A DNA stretch of 64,000 nucleotides from the NCBI RefSeq assembly GCF_021653975.1, contig NZ_JAJKFK010000009.1:180332-244331 (forward strand), in the 5' to 3' direction. A program made the position numbers and the translations under genes. This document shows, piece after piece, positions 6,940-16,228 of the stretch; position 1 is the first letter of the stretch, and each line of letters opens with the position of its first letter. The DNA comes from Amycolatopsis sp. GM8 (GTDB lineage: Bacteria; Actinomycetota; Actinomycetes; Mycobacteriales; Pseudonocardiaceae). The notes below the pieces were generated by a model, which did no database searches, was not told where the DNA came from, and saw nothing but the letters and a program-made list of their open reading frames with translations.

Positions 6940-9900
6940 GTGAACACGCGCGGGACGACGACGCGGCGGGCGCGGCTGATCCGCCGCCCCGCCGAGCCGC
7001 TGCGCCCGCAGCACTGGGAACCCGCCGCGCAGGCCGTGATCGACGCGGCCGGCGGGTTCGTGCGGATCCTCGGCGGACCGGGCACCGGTAAGACATCGCT
7101 GCTGGCCACGGCGGTGGCGAACCGGATCGACGCCGGGATCGATCCCGAACGCGTGCTGGTGCTGACGGCTTCGCGCCGCGCGGCCGACTCGCTGCGCGCG
7201 GACATCACGCGCCGCGGCACGTCCGGCGCGCACGGCCGCACGATCCGCGAGCCGATCGTCCGCACGGTGCACTCGTACGCGTTCGCGCTGCTGCGGTTGC
7301 AGGCAGGCGTCCAGGGCCTGCCGCCGCCGCGGCTGCTGTCCAGTCCGGAACAGGACGTCGTGGTCCGTGAGCTGCTCGCCGGTGACCTAGAGCTCGGCGC
7401 CGAGAACTGGCCCGAGCAGCTGCGGCCCGCGCTGCCGGTGCCCGGGTTCGCGGAGGAGCTGCGCGATCTGATCCTGCGCGCGGCCGAACGCGGCCTCGGC
7501 CCGGACGATCTGGTCAAGCTCGGCCGCCGCACGGACCGGCCGCAGTGGATCGCGGCCGGGAAATTCTGGCGCCAGTACGAGGAAGTCACGATCCTGCAGG
7601 GCGCGGGCGGTGCCCCGGCGCTCGACGCGGCCGAGCTGGTCGCCAGCGCGCTCGTCGAGATGGAGGGCGATCCCGAGCTGCTGACCCGTGAGCAGGCGCG
7701 CGTCCGGCACGTGTTCGTCGACGACGCGCAGCATCTGGATCCGCTGCAGTTCCGGTTGATCACCCTGCTGGGCTCGGCGGCCGAGGACTTCGTGCTCGCC
7801 GGTGACCCGGATCAGGCCGTGTTTTCCTTTCGTGGCGCGGATCCCGCGCTGCTCGCCGACGCCGACCCCAACGGCGACCGGACGGTCACGCTGACCCGCG
7901 CGCACCGGATGAGCACCGAGGTGCACGCGGCGGTCACCAAGTTCGCGGGCACCCTTTCCGGCGCCAACCGGCATCGCGCGCCGCGGCTCGCGCCGGCCGC
8001 GGAGCACGGCGCGGTGAAGGTTCGCCTGCTGCCCACGCCGTCCGCGGAGGCGAGCTGGATCGCCGACCAGCTGCGGCGCGCGCACCTCACCGACGGGGTG
8101 CCGTGGTCGGACATGGCGGTGCTGGTGCGCTCCCCGAGCCGATCTTTTCCCGTCCTGCAACGGGCTTTGCGCGCCGCGGGGGTGCCGATCGCGTCGGCGG
8201 CGGAGGAGCTGCCGCTGGCGAAACAGCCTGCGGTGCGCCCGCTGCTGGCGATCCTGCGCGTCGCGGCCGACCCCGAGGTGCTCGACGTCGACCTCGCCGA
8301 GATGCTGCTGTCGTCCTCGCTCGGTGGCGCCGATCCGCTCGCGCTGCGGCGGATGCGGCGCGGCCTGCGGCGGCTCGAGCTGGCCGGCGGCGGGCAGCGG
8401 TCGAGCGACGAGCTGCTGCTGGAAGTGTTGCGGGACAACGACAAGCTCGCCGGGCTGGCGGCGGCCGAGGCGGCCCCGATCCGGCGCATCGGCGGGCTGA
8501 TCGCGGTGACGGCGGCCGCGATCCGGCGCGGCGCACCGGTCGAACAGGTGTTGTGGGAGCTGTGGCGGGAAGGCGGGCTGCAGCCGCGCCTGGTGCGGCA
8601 GTCCGCCCGCGGCGGCACCCTCGGTTCGCAGGCGGACCGGGATCTCGACGCGATCGTCGCGCTGTTCCATGCGGCCGGGCGCTATGTCGACCGGCTGCCC
8701 AGGGCGAGTGTCGCCGCGTTCGCGGATTACCTGTCGTCACAGAACATCGCGGGCGACAGCCTGGCGCCGGTCGCCGCGCGGGGCGAGGGCGTGTCGCTGC
8801 TGACGGCGCACGGCGCGGCCGGACGCGAGTGGAATCTGGTCGCGATCGCCGCCGCGCAGGAAGGCAGCTGGCCGGACCTCCGGTTGCGGGGTTCCCTGCT
8901 GGGCGTGGAAAGGCTCGTCGACCTGCTGTCCGGTGTGGACGATGATGTGGTGTCCGCGACGGCGCCGATCCTGGCCGAGGAGCGGCGCCTGTTCTACGTC
9001 GCGGCCGGCCGGGCGCGGCACACGTTGCTGGTCAGCGCCGTCGCGGGCGAGGACGAGCAGCCGTCACGGTTCGTCGACGACATCGAGCCGAACAGCGCCG
9101 ACGAGTCCGGTGTGGACTCACGCATGAAGCCGCCGGGCCGGTCACTCGTCCTGGCCGAGCTGGTCGGCGAACTACGCAAAGCCGTGTGCGACGAGCGAAC
9201 CGAACCCGAGCGGCGAAAGCGGGCGGCGCGCCAGCTGGCCCGGTTGGCCGACGCCGACGTGCCGGGCGCGCACCCCGGCTCGTGGTACGGCGCGGCCGAC
9301 GTGTCCTCGGAGAAACCGTTGTACGGAGCCGGTGACGTCGTACGCATCTCACCGTCTACTGTGGACACGCTCAAGAAATGCCCGCTGCGCTGGGTGATCG
9401 AGCGGCACGGCGGCAGCGACCCGGCACAGCTCGCGGCGATCACCGGCACCCTGGTGCACGGGCTCGCGCAGGCAGCCGCGGACGGGATGGACGACCAGCG
9501 GCTGCGCGAGGCGCTCGACGAAGCATGGGCGAAGGTCGACGCCGGCGCGCCGTGGTTCTCGCGCCGCGAGCGTGGCCGGGTCGAGCAGATGGTGCGCAAC
9601 TTCCTGACCTGGCTGGAAACCAGCCGGGGCGAACTGGCGCAGCTGGGTGTCGAGCAGGACATCGAGGTCGAGCTGCCGGTGGGCGAGGACGGCCTGCTCG
9701 TGCGGCTGCGCGGCCGGGTCGACCGGCTGGAGTCCGACAAGGACGGCCGCCCGGTGATCATCGATCTCAAGACCGGCAAGAACGCCGTGTCCGCCTCCGA
9801 CGCCGAGGAACACCCGCAGCTGGCCGCTTACCAGCTGTCGGTGCTGCTGGGCGCTTTCGGCGACGACAAGAAGCCCGGTGGCGCGAAACTGGTGTACCTG

Positions 9901-10113
9901 GCCAAGGCCAACAACAAGACCGGTGCCACGCAACGGGAACAGCCACCGCTCGACGAGGAAAGCGGCCAGCGCTGGCTCGAGCTCGTCCGCGACGTCGCGG
10001 CGTCCGCGTCCGGGCCGGGGTACCGGGCCGACGAGAACACCGACTGCGATCGCTGTCCCGCCAGGGGTTCCTGCCCGCTGCGGCCCGAGGGGCGGCAGGT
10101 GACCGGAGGATGA
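6940..10113 (+). CDS. adnA: AdnA-type helicase-nuclease subunit of double-strand break repair
   Basis: A 1057-residue UvrD/Rep-family protein with a C-terminal RecB/Cas4-type nuclease, matching AdnA in length and order. Walker A GGPGTGKTS is near residue 45, the Walker B-like VFVDDAQHLDPLQF (DDAQ, not DEAQ) near 255, GDPDQAVFSFRG near 285, and late helicase motif VSLLTAHGAAGREWNLV. The nuclease has LRGRVDRLE and VIIDLKTGKN near 944. One Cys at about 814 (LKKCPLRW) plus three in CDRCPARGSC near 1036-1044 look like the four-Cys Fe-S clasp of AddB/Cas4 nucleases. With AdnB it resects DNA ends. GTG start; its stop overlaps the adnB ATG. Confidence 0.9.
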   Translation: MNTRGTTTRRARLIRRPAEPLRPQHWEPAAQAVIDAAGGFVRILGGPGTGKTSLLATAVANRIDAGIDPERVLVLTASRRAADSLRADITRRGTSGAHGRTIREPIVRTVHSYAFALLRLQAGVQGLPPPRLLSSPEQDVVVRELLAGDLELGAENWPEQLRPALPVPGFAEELRDLILRAAERGLGPDDLVKLGRRTDRPQWIAAGKFWRQYEEVTILQGAGGAPALDAAELVASALVEMEGDPELLTREQARVRHVFVDDAQHLDPLQFRLITLLGSAAEDFVLAGDPDQAVFSFRGADPALLADADPNGDRTVTLTRAHRMSTEVHAAVTKFAGTLSGANRHRAPRLAPAAEHGAVKVRLLPTPSAEASWIADQLRRAHLTDGVPWSDMAVLVRSPSRSFPVLQRALRAAGVPIASAAEELPLAKQPAVRPLLAILRVAADPEVLDVDLAEMLLSSSLGGADPLALRRMRRGLRRLELAGGGQRSSDELLLEVLRDNDKLAGLAAAEAAPIRRIGGLIAVTAAAIRRGAPVEQVLWELWREGGLQPRLVRQSARGGTLGSQADRDLDAIVALFHAAGRYVDRLPRASVAAFADYLSSQNIAGDSLAPVAARGEGVSLLTAHGAAGREWNLVAIAAAQEGSWPDLRLRGSLLGVERLVDLLSGVDDDVVSATAPILAEERRLFYVAAGRARHTLLVSAVAGEDEQPSRFVDDIEPNSADESGVDSRMKPPGRSLVLAELVGELRKAVCDERTEPERRKRAARQLARLADADVPGAHPGSWYGAADVSSEKPLYGAGDVVRISPSTVDTLKKCPLRWVIERHGGSDPAQLAAITGTLVHGLAQAAADGMDDQRLREALDEAWAKVDAGAPWFSRRERGRVEQMVRNFLTWLETSRGELAQLGVEQDIEVELPVGEDGLLVRLRGRVDRLESDKDGRPVIIDLKTGKNAVSASDAEEHPQLAAYQLSVLLGAFGDDKKPGGAKLVYLAKANNKTGATQREQPPLDEESGQRWLELVRDVAASASGPGYRADENTDCDRCPARGSCPLRPEGRQVTGG

Positions 10114-13100
10114 CCGTCAGCCCGGCCGAGGTCGCCGCCGCGCTCGGCCTGCACCCGCCCACGCCCGAACAGGCCGCGGTGATCGCCGCGCCGATCGAGC
10201 CCGCGCTCGTCGTCGCGGGCGCGGGCGCGGGCAAGACCGAGACGATGGCCGCACGCGTGGTGTGGCTGGTGGCCAACGGTGTCGCGACGCCGGAACGCGT
10301 GCTCGGGCTCACGTTCACCCGCAAGGCCGCCCGCCAGCTTGCCGAGCGGGTGCGTGCGCGGCTGCGCCGGCTGGCCGGTTCGGGGCTGCTGGATCGCGTC
10401 GATCCCGGCGGCGCCCGCCGTGCCGCCGTGCTCGCCGGTGAGCCGACGGTCCTCACCTACCATGCCTATGCCGGGCGGCTGCTGTCCGAGCACGGGTTGC
10501 GGCTGCCGGTGCAGCCCGGTGTCCGGCTGCTGTCCGAAACCTCGTCGTGGCAGCTCGCGCACCGGGTGGTGTCCACATGGGACGATGATCTGGATACCGA
10601 CCGGGTGCCCGCTTCGGTTACGGCCCAAGTGCTCGCGCTCGCCGGGGAGCTGGGGGAGCACCTGGTCACCGAAGAGCAGCTCGCGGAGTACAGTACCTGG
10701 CTGTGCGAGCTGATCGAGACCGCGCCGCGCGCCAAGGGAGGGCGCGCCGCGCTGCCGCAGGCGCTGCGAGAAATCGCTGCGGCACAACGGTTCCGGCTCG
10801 CGCTCATCCCGCTCGTCGAGGGGTATCACCGGCGCAAGCGGGCCGACGGCGCGCTCGACTTCGCCGACCAGATGTCGCTGGCCGCGCAGCTCGCGGAGAG
10901 CCATCCCGAGGTCGCGCGCGGCGAACGGGATCGGTTCGGCGCGGTGCTGCTGGACGAGTATCAGGACACCGGGCACGCGCAGCGCGTCCTGCTGCGCGCG
11001 TTGTTCGGTGGCGTGGGGGAGAACCCGCCGCTGCCGGTCACCGCGGTGGGCGACCCGGCGCAGGCGATCTACGGCTGGCGTGGCGCGAGCGCGGCCAACC
11101 TGCCCCGGTTCACCACCGACTTTCCCCGCTCCGACAACGGAAAGCTGGTGCCGGCTCGCGAGTACGGGCTGCTCACCAGCTTTCGCAACCCGCCGGAGGT
11201 GCTCACCCTCGCCAACGGCATCGCCGAGCCGCTGCGGGCTCGCGGGCTCGGCGTGGCGCGCTTGCGTGCGCGAGACGGCGCCGGCCCGGCGGATATCGAA
11301 TGCGGGCTGCTTCCCGATATCCGCCAGGAGCGGGAGTGGGTCGCCGACGCGCTCGCGCGCCGCTGGTACGAACACGCGGACGCGACCGGTTCGCCGCCGA
11401 CCGCGGCCGTACTGGTGCGCCGGCGAGCCGACATGGCGCCCATCGCGGCGGAACTGCGCGCGCGCGGGCTGCCGGTCGAGGTCGTGGGGCTCGGCGGGCT
11501 GCTCGACGAGCCCGAGGTCGCGGACCTCGTCGCGACCCTGCGCGTGCTGGCGGACCCGCTCGCCGGAACAGCGGCGGCCCGGCTGCTGACCGGCGCGCGC
11601 TGGCGGCTGGCGGCGTCGGATCTCGCGGCGTTGTGGCGGCGTGCCAACGAGATCGCCGCGCCGCCGCCGACTCCCGAGTCCAGTGTGGACGATCTGTTCG
11701 CCGAACGTGCCGAGCAGACCGGGCTCGTGGACGCCCTCGACGATCCGGGCAACCCCGCGCGCTACTCCGAAGACGGGTACGCACGGATCCGGCAGCTGGC
11801 CGACGAGCTGTCCAGGCTGCGGGGGCGGCTCGACCAGTCACTGCCGGAGCTGGTGGCCGACGTGGAGCGCACGATGCGGCTCGACGTCGAGTCGCTGGCC
11901 CGGCCGGGCGGTGCGGGCCGGGCCCATCTCGATGCGTTCGCGGATGTCGTCTCGGATTTCGCCGAAACCGCACCGGACGCCACGCTGATGTCCTTTGTGG
12001 ACTATCTGCTGACCGCGGCGCACGCCGAGGATGGCTTGACGCCCGGCGAAATCGAGGTCCTGCCGGATCGCGTGCAGGTGCTGACCGTGCATTCCGCGAA
12101 GGGGCTGGAATGGCAGGTCGTCGCCGTGCCGCACCTCGCGCGCGAGGTGTTCCCCAACAGGCGCCGCTCGTCCTCGTGGCTGCGCACGGTGACGTCGCTG
12201 CCCGCGCACCTGCGAGGTGACGCGCAGGATCTGCCGACGCTGCGGGTGTCGATGGGCATGGACCGCAAGGAGATCAGCGAGGCATTCGAGATCCACGAGC
12301 AGAGTTTCGCCGAGCGGGAGGCCGAGGAGGAGCGGCGGCTCTGCTATGTCGCGCTGACCCGGTCGGAGCACGCGCTGATCGTGTCGGGGTTCTGGTGGAA
12401 CGAGACGAGCACGCGGCCGAAGGGCCCGTCGGACTTCCTCGCCGAGATCGCCGCGCTCGCGGGCTCGACGGTCTGGGCGGACGAACCGGCGGAGGACGCC
12501 GAGAACCCGCTGGTCACGCAGTCGCGGACGGCGCAGTGGCCGGTCGACCCGCTCGGTGCTCGGCGCCCGGCCGTCGCCGAGGGTGCGGAAATGGTGCTGG
12601 CCGCGCTGGAATCGCCGGTGCTGTGGGAAGAGGAAGACGATCCGGACGGCTGGATCGCGGACACCGATGTGCTGCTCGCCGAACTGGCCGAGCGTGCCGG
12701 TGCGGCGGATCAGGTCGCCTTGCCGGGTCACCTGTCGGTGAGCCAGCTGGTCGAGCTGGCGTCCGACCCGGGGGCGCTCGCACGCCGGCTACGCCGGCCA
12801 CTTCCGGTGCCGCCCAACACATTCGCTCGCCGGGGAACCGCGTTCCACGGCTGGCTGGAGCGGCGTTTCGCCGGTGCGCGCCTGCTGGAGATCGACGACC
12901 TGCCCGGCGCGGCCGACGAAGCGGCCGCACCGGATGAGGCGCTCGACGAACTGCGCGCGGCGTTCGAGGCGAGTAGCTGGGCGGTCCGGACGCCGCACGA
13001 GGTGGAGGTCCCGTTCTCCACGGAGGTCGACGGGGTGCTGGTGCGGGGCCGGATGGACGCGGTGTTCGCCGATCCGGACGGCGGCTGGACGGTCGTCGAC

Positions 13101-13316
13101 TGGAAGACGGGCGCGGTGCCGGAGGAGCCGAAGCTGCGGTCGCTGGCCGTGCAGCTCGCGGCGTACCGGCTCGCGTGGGCTTCGCTTTCCGATGTGCCAC
13201 TGGAAAAAGTCCGCGCCGCGTTCCATTACGTCCGCGACGATCACACCCTGCGCCCGGTGGACCTGCTCGACGCCGACGGCCTGAAAGACCTGCTGCGATC
13301 TGTACCTGAGGGTTAG
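10110..13316 (+). CDS. adnB: AdnB-type helicase-nuclease subunit
   Basis: A 1068-residue partner of AdnA. Walker A VVAGAGAGKTETM is at residues 31-43, LGLTFTRKAARQLAERVR follows, Walker B VLLDEYQDTGHAQ, GDPAQAIYGWRGAS, and the superfamily-1 motif VQVLTVHSAKGLEWQVV. The nuclease domain at about residues 975-1045 has VRGRMDAVF and WTVVDWKTGAV. In mycobacterial AdnAB this subunit is the lead motor. ATG at 10110 sits in GGAGGATGA, four bases overlapping adnA, so subunits are made in equal amounts. Five copies of the over-represented GTCCNNTGTGGAC word fall in these two genes. Confidence 0.92.
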   Translation: MTVSPAEVAAALGLHPPTPEQAAVIAAPIEPALVVAGAGAGKTETMAARVVWLVANGVATPERVLGLTFTRKAARQLAERVRARLRRLAGSGLLDRVDPGGARRAAVLAGEPTVLTYHAYAGRLLSEHGLRLPVQPGVRLLSETSSWQLAHRVVSTWDDDLDTDRVPASVTAQVLALAGELGEHLVTEEQLAEYSTWLCELIETAPRAKGGRAALPQALREIAAAQRFRLALIPLVEGYHRRKRADGALDFADQMSLAAQLAESHPEVARGERDRFGAVLLDEYQDTGHAQRVLLRALFGGVGENPPLPVTAVGDPAQAIYGWRGASAANLPRFTTDFPRSDNGKLVPAREYGLLTSFRNPPEVLTLANGIAEPLRARGLGVARLRARDGAGPADIECGLLPDIRQEREWVADALARRWYEHADATGSPPTAAVLVRRRADMAPIAAELRARGLPVEVVGLGGLLDEPEVADLVATLRVLADPLAGTAAARLLTGARWRLAASDLAALWRRANEIAAPPPTPESSVDDLFAERAEQTGLVDALDDPGNPARYSEDGYARIRQLADELSRLRGRLDQSLPELVADVERTMRLDVESLARPGGAGRAHLDAFADVVSDFAETAPDATLMSFVDYLLTAAHAEDGLTPGEIEVLPDRVQVLTVHSAKGLEWQVVAVPHLAREVFPNRRRSSSWLRTVTSLPAHLRGDAQDLPTLRVSMGMDRKEISEAFEIHEQSFAEREAEEERRLCYVALTRSEHALIVSGFWWNETSTRPKGPSDFLAEIAALAGSTVWADEPAEDAENPLVTQSRTAQWPVDPLGARRPAVAEGAEMVLAALESPVLWEEEDDPDGWIADTDVLLAELAERAGAADQVALPGHLSVSQLVELASDPGALARRLRRPLPVPPNTFARRGTAFHGWLERRFAGARLLEIDDLPGAADEAAAPDEALDELRAAFEASSWAVRTPHEVEVPFSTEVDGVLVRGRMDAVFADPDGGWTVVDWKTGAVPEEPKLRSLAVQLAAYRLAWASLSDVPLEKVRAAFHYVRDDHTLRPVDLLDADGLKDLLRSVPEG

Positions 13317-13325
13317 GGTTCGCCC

Positions 13326-13566
13326 ATGTCGATGCCGGATGACATGAGAGCCGTCAACAGAGCCATCGTGGACGAATTCCGGGCGAACAACGGGGTGGTG
13401 AGCGACGAGCGCCTCCGGCGGGGCCGGCATCGAAGCCGTGGCGACCACCGCCGAAGGCGCGGCACGCGAGCAGCTGTTCGCGCAACTTTCCCAGAGCCAT
13501 CCGCACGTCGCCGCCCACCAGGACCGGACGGAACGCGAGATCCCGATCGTGGTCATCGACTGCTGA
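13326..13566 (+). pseudogene. Decayed deazaflavin (F420)-dependent nitroreductase-family gene
   Basis: The first codons read MSMPDDMRAVNRAIVDEFRANNGVVS, the usual N-terminus of DDN/nitroreductase-family proteins. A large internal deletion then joins this, in another frame, to GIEAVATTAEGAAREQLFAQLS and HPHVAAHQDRTEREIPIVVID, the family's C-terminus ending at the TGA at 13564. The central cofactor-binding half is gone, so no working enzyme is made. The coding-like text on both sides shows a recent, clean loss. Confidence 0.8.
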
Positions 13567-13627
13567 CCCGGCTGCCGGGCGTCGCGACGGGTAGCCCTGC
13601 GGGGATTGATCCTTTACGATCCGCCGC

Positions 13628-14671
13628 GTGCGTGATCCGGACCCAGCGGACCTCGTCGGCGTCATCAGGATGCCGGAGCCGTCGATCAGCCCGCTGCGGT
13701 CTATCGGCCGGCGGGTGCTCGGCGCGCTGCTCGCGCTCGTCGCGACGGTCCTGATCGTCTACGCCGGGCGCGCCGGCTACCGCGACGTCAACGGCGACGG
13801 GCTGTCGCTGCTCGACGCCTTCTACTACTCGACGGTCTCGCTTTCGACGACCGGGTATGGCGACATCACCCCGGTGAGCGCGACCGCCCGGCTGGTCAAT
13901 GTCCTGATCATCACCCCGCTCCGCGTGCTGTTCCTGATCGTGCTGGTCGGGACGACACTGGAAGTACTCACCGAACGGTCGCGGCAGGCGCTCCGGATCC
14001 AGAAGTGGAGGTCCAAGGTGCGGGACCACGTGGTGGTCGTCGGCTTCGGCACGAAGGGCCGGGCCTCGGTCAAGACGCTGCTGGGCGACGAGAACGTCGA
14101 GCCGAACCGGATCGTCGTGGTCGACACCGACCAGCAGGCGCTGGACGCGGCCGCCGCGCTCGGCCTCGTCACCGTGCACGGCTCGGCGACCCGCTCGGAC
14201 GTGCTCCGCGTCGCGGGGGTGCAGCGCGCCCGGGCCGTGGTGGTCGCGACGAACCGGGACGACTCGGCGGTGCTCGCCACCCTGACCGCCCGCGAACTGG
14301 CGCCGAAGGCCCACATCGTCGCGTCGGTGCGCGAGGCGGAGAACGTGCACCTGCTGAAGCAGTCCGGCGCGAACCAGGTCGTCGTCTCCAGTGAGACCGC
14401 GGGCCGGCTGCTCGGCATGGCCACCTCCACCCCCGTCGTGGTCGACATGGTCGAGGATCTGTTGACGCCGGAGTCCGGACTGGCGATCGCGGAGCGTGCC
14501 GTCGAACAGTCCGAAGAGGGAGGTTCGCCCCGGCATCTGAGTGACATCGTGCTGGGCGTGGTCCGCGACGGCCGCCTGCACCGCGTCGACTCGCCGCAGG
14601 TCGACGCCATCGAACCGGGCGACCGCCTGCTGTATGTGCGGAAAGTGACCCCGGCTGACCACAACGAGTGA
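13628..14671 (+). CDS. Potassium channel with TrkA-N (RCK) domain
   Basis: A 347-residue ion channel. A membrane helix at about residues 28-50 is followed by a pore loop with the K+ selectivity filter TTGYGD (near 75-80) and a second helix LVNVLIITPLRVLFLIVLVGTTL. The cytosolic RCK domain begins VRDHVVVVGFGTKGRASVKTLL, a Rossmann GxGxxG, and ends with a TrkA-C-like part. Such 2TM channels gate K+ flux in response to nucleotides or ions. GTG start at 13628; an internal ATG at 13670 is possible. It appears monocistronic. Confidence 0.9.
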   Translation: MRDPDPADLVGVIRMPEPSISPLRSIGRRVLGALLALVATVLIVYAGRAGYRDVNGDGLSLLDAFYYSTVSLSTTGYGDITPVSATARLVNVLIITPLRVLFLIVLVGTTLEVLTERSRQALRIQKWRSKVRDHVVVVGFGTKGRASVKTLLGDENVEPNRIVVVDTDQQALDAAAALGLVTVHGSATRSDVLRVAGVQRARAVVVATNRDDSAVLATLTARELAPKAHIVASVREAENVHLLKQSGANQVVVSSETAGRLLGMATSTPVVVDMVEDLLTPESGLAIAERAVEQSEEGGSPRHLSDIVLGVVRDGRLHRVDSPQVDAIEPGDRLLYVRKVTPADHNE

Positions 14672-14732
14672 TAGATCGAGCGCACAGCGGTCTCCCTGGG
14701 AATCCCCGGAATCATCTGGAACCATTGCGTCC

Positions 14733-15170
14733 GTGCGGTTGCGCTGGCAGAGCCTCGTGATCCCGGCGCTCGCCGGGATCGTGATCGTGTTCTTCGTGTG
14801 GTTGGCGGGCCCCGGCGTCCTGGGTTCGGCCCCGTCGAGCAGCGGCACGGTCGCCGAAGCCACGGTCATGACTCCGGCGGCCTGCTCGGACGCGAACGCC
14901 GTCGAGACGGTGCAGTTCCAGTCCGGCGGCCAGCCCCGCACCGGTTCGCTCGACGCTTGCGGGCACGACAAGAACGACCGTGTCGAGATCACCGTCCCGT
15001 CCGATCTCGGTGCCGGCACGGTGGACGTGCACCTGGCGGATGTCGTGGTGGGACACAGCGACCTGCGGCGCCCGGTCGGCCTCGCGCTGCTGGCACTGAG
15101 CTGCCTCAGCGGCGGCGGTTACGCGTTTCTGGTTCAGCGGCGTTCCCGCACGCCCGCGCTCGCGGGCTGA
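14733..15170 (+). CDS. Small membrane protein of unknown function
   Basis: A 145-residue protein with an N-terminal hydrophobic helix (LVIPALAGIVIVFFVWLAGPG), an external domain holding two Cys residues (AACSD and LDACGH, a possible disulfide) and a C-terminal helix (VGLALLALSCLSGGGYAFLV). It is probably an extracytoplasmic loop between two membrane spans. No family recognised. It follows the K+ channel by 61 bases in the same direction and is convergent with the zinc peptidase. Confidence 0.6.
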   Translation: MRLRWQSLVIPALAGIVIVFFVWLAGPGVLGSAPSSSGTVAEATVMTPAACSDANAVETVQFQSGGQPRTGSLDACGHDKNDRVEITVPSDLGAGTVDVHLADVVVGHSDLRRPVGLALLALSCLSGGGYAFLVQRRSRTPALAG

Positions 15171-15177
15171 AGGCGAA

Positions 15178-16113
15178 CTACGACACGTCGGCCGCGGGTG
15201 CGGCGAACGTGTTGCACTGCGCGATCCGGTTGTACTGCGCCCCCTTGCGCCACCACGCGGCGTAATGCGCGTTCGTGCCGTGGTCGTGGGTGCCGGAGGT
15301 GTTGTCCCCGCGGGTGTCCTGGTCGCGCCAGGCCTTTTCGTACATGTCCCGGGTGACCGAACCGCCCCGGTCGACCACCGCGCCCAGGAACATGCCCGAG
15401 AAGCACTGCGCCTGCAGCTCCTTGCGCCGCGACAGGTCCAGCCCGGCCGGGGTGACCTGCCCGACGCGGTAGATCTGCTGCCACACCGCGTCCATGATCC
15501 CCGACAACTCCTGCACGTGGTGGCCGTACTCGTGCGCGATCAGCGCGAGGTACACGCCGGGATTGTCGCCGTACTGGTCGATCTGCAGTCCCTTGTACGG
15601 CACGTACAGGTTGTTGTCGCAGTAATACGCCGCGGTCTCGACGCCGACGCCGATCGTGCCGCACGCGGTGTCGAACCGCGCGCTGTCCGGGAAATGCAGC
15701 GTCGGTGGCGCGAACGGCAGGCCGTACGCCTGCAGGAACGGGCCCCACGCGGCGTTCAGGCACTGCTCGGCGGCGGTGAAGAACGCCTCGACCGACGCCT
15801 CGTCCCGGTGCCATTCCGGCAGCGTGCAGACGATGTTCTGCAACCCGGCGTCCGGATCGCGCAGAATGGGGTGGTCGGCCAGGGCGAGCACCTTCTGGCC
15901 GGCGACCGCGCCAGGTGCGGCGTTGCCGCTGCCGGGTGCGGTGGAGGCGGGCGTGCTACCGGACGCGTTGTCCGAGCCGCCGGTGTGGCTCACCACGACG
16001 AACACCACGAGCCCGGCCAGTAGCACCGCGACCGCGCTGAGCGTGAACGCGATCAGCGGTCCGGAGGACGACCTCGAACTGCGGTGTCGTCGGGGCGGCG
16101 GCGGAGATGTCAT
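15178..16113 (-). CDS. YpfJ-type neutral zinc metallopeptidase (copy 1)
   Basis: A 311-residue membrane-anchored protein. An N-terminal basic stretch and one membrane helix (LIAFTLSAVAVLLAGLVVFVVVS) are followed by the putative neutral zinc metallopeptidase domain with the HExxH motif LIAHEYGHHVQ near residue 195. Downstream are RRKELQAQCFSGMFLGAV (third zinc ligand Glu) and the DHGTNAHYAAWWRKGAQ block. Cys pairs suggest an exported, disulfide-bonded domain. Closely related to the gene at 26414-27478, with nearly identical C-terminal blocks; the pair brackets the MoxR/DUF58 cluster. Substrate unknown. Confidence 0.85.
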   Translation of the reverse strand: MTSPPPPRRHRSSRSSSGPLIAFTLSAVAVLLAGLVVFVVVSHTGGSDNASGSTPASTAPGSGNAAPGAVAGQKVLALADHPILRDPDAGLQNIVCTLPEWHRDEASVEAFFTAAEQCLNAAWGPFLQAYGLPFAPPTLHFPDSARFDTACGTIGVGVETAAYYCDNNLYVPYKGLQIDQYGDNPGVYLALIAHEYGHHVQELSGIMDAVWQQIYRVGQVTPAGLDLSRRKELQAQCFSGMFLGAVVDRGGSVTRDMYEKAWRDQDTRGDNTSGTHDHGTNAHYAAWWRKGAQYNRIAQCNTFAAPAADVS

Positions 16114-16228
16114 CGCGCGCCAGCATAGCCAGCGCGGAGATCACGACTGGAGAAAGAGCCGCGCGCCCGGCATGGTCGGCCGCCGCGTGCTCTGCGAGAG
16201 TGGGCGCGTACAGACGAAGGAGACCTCG

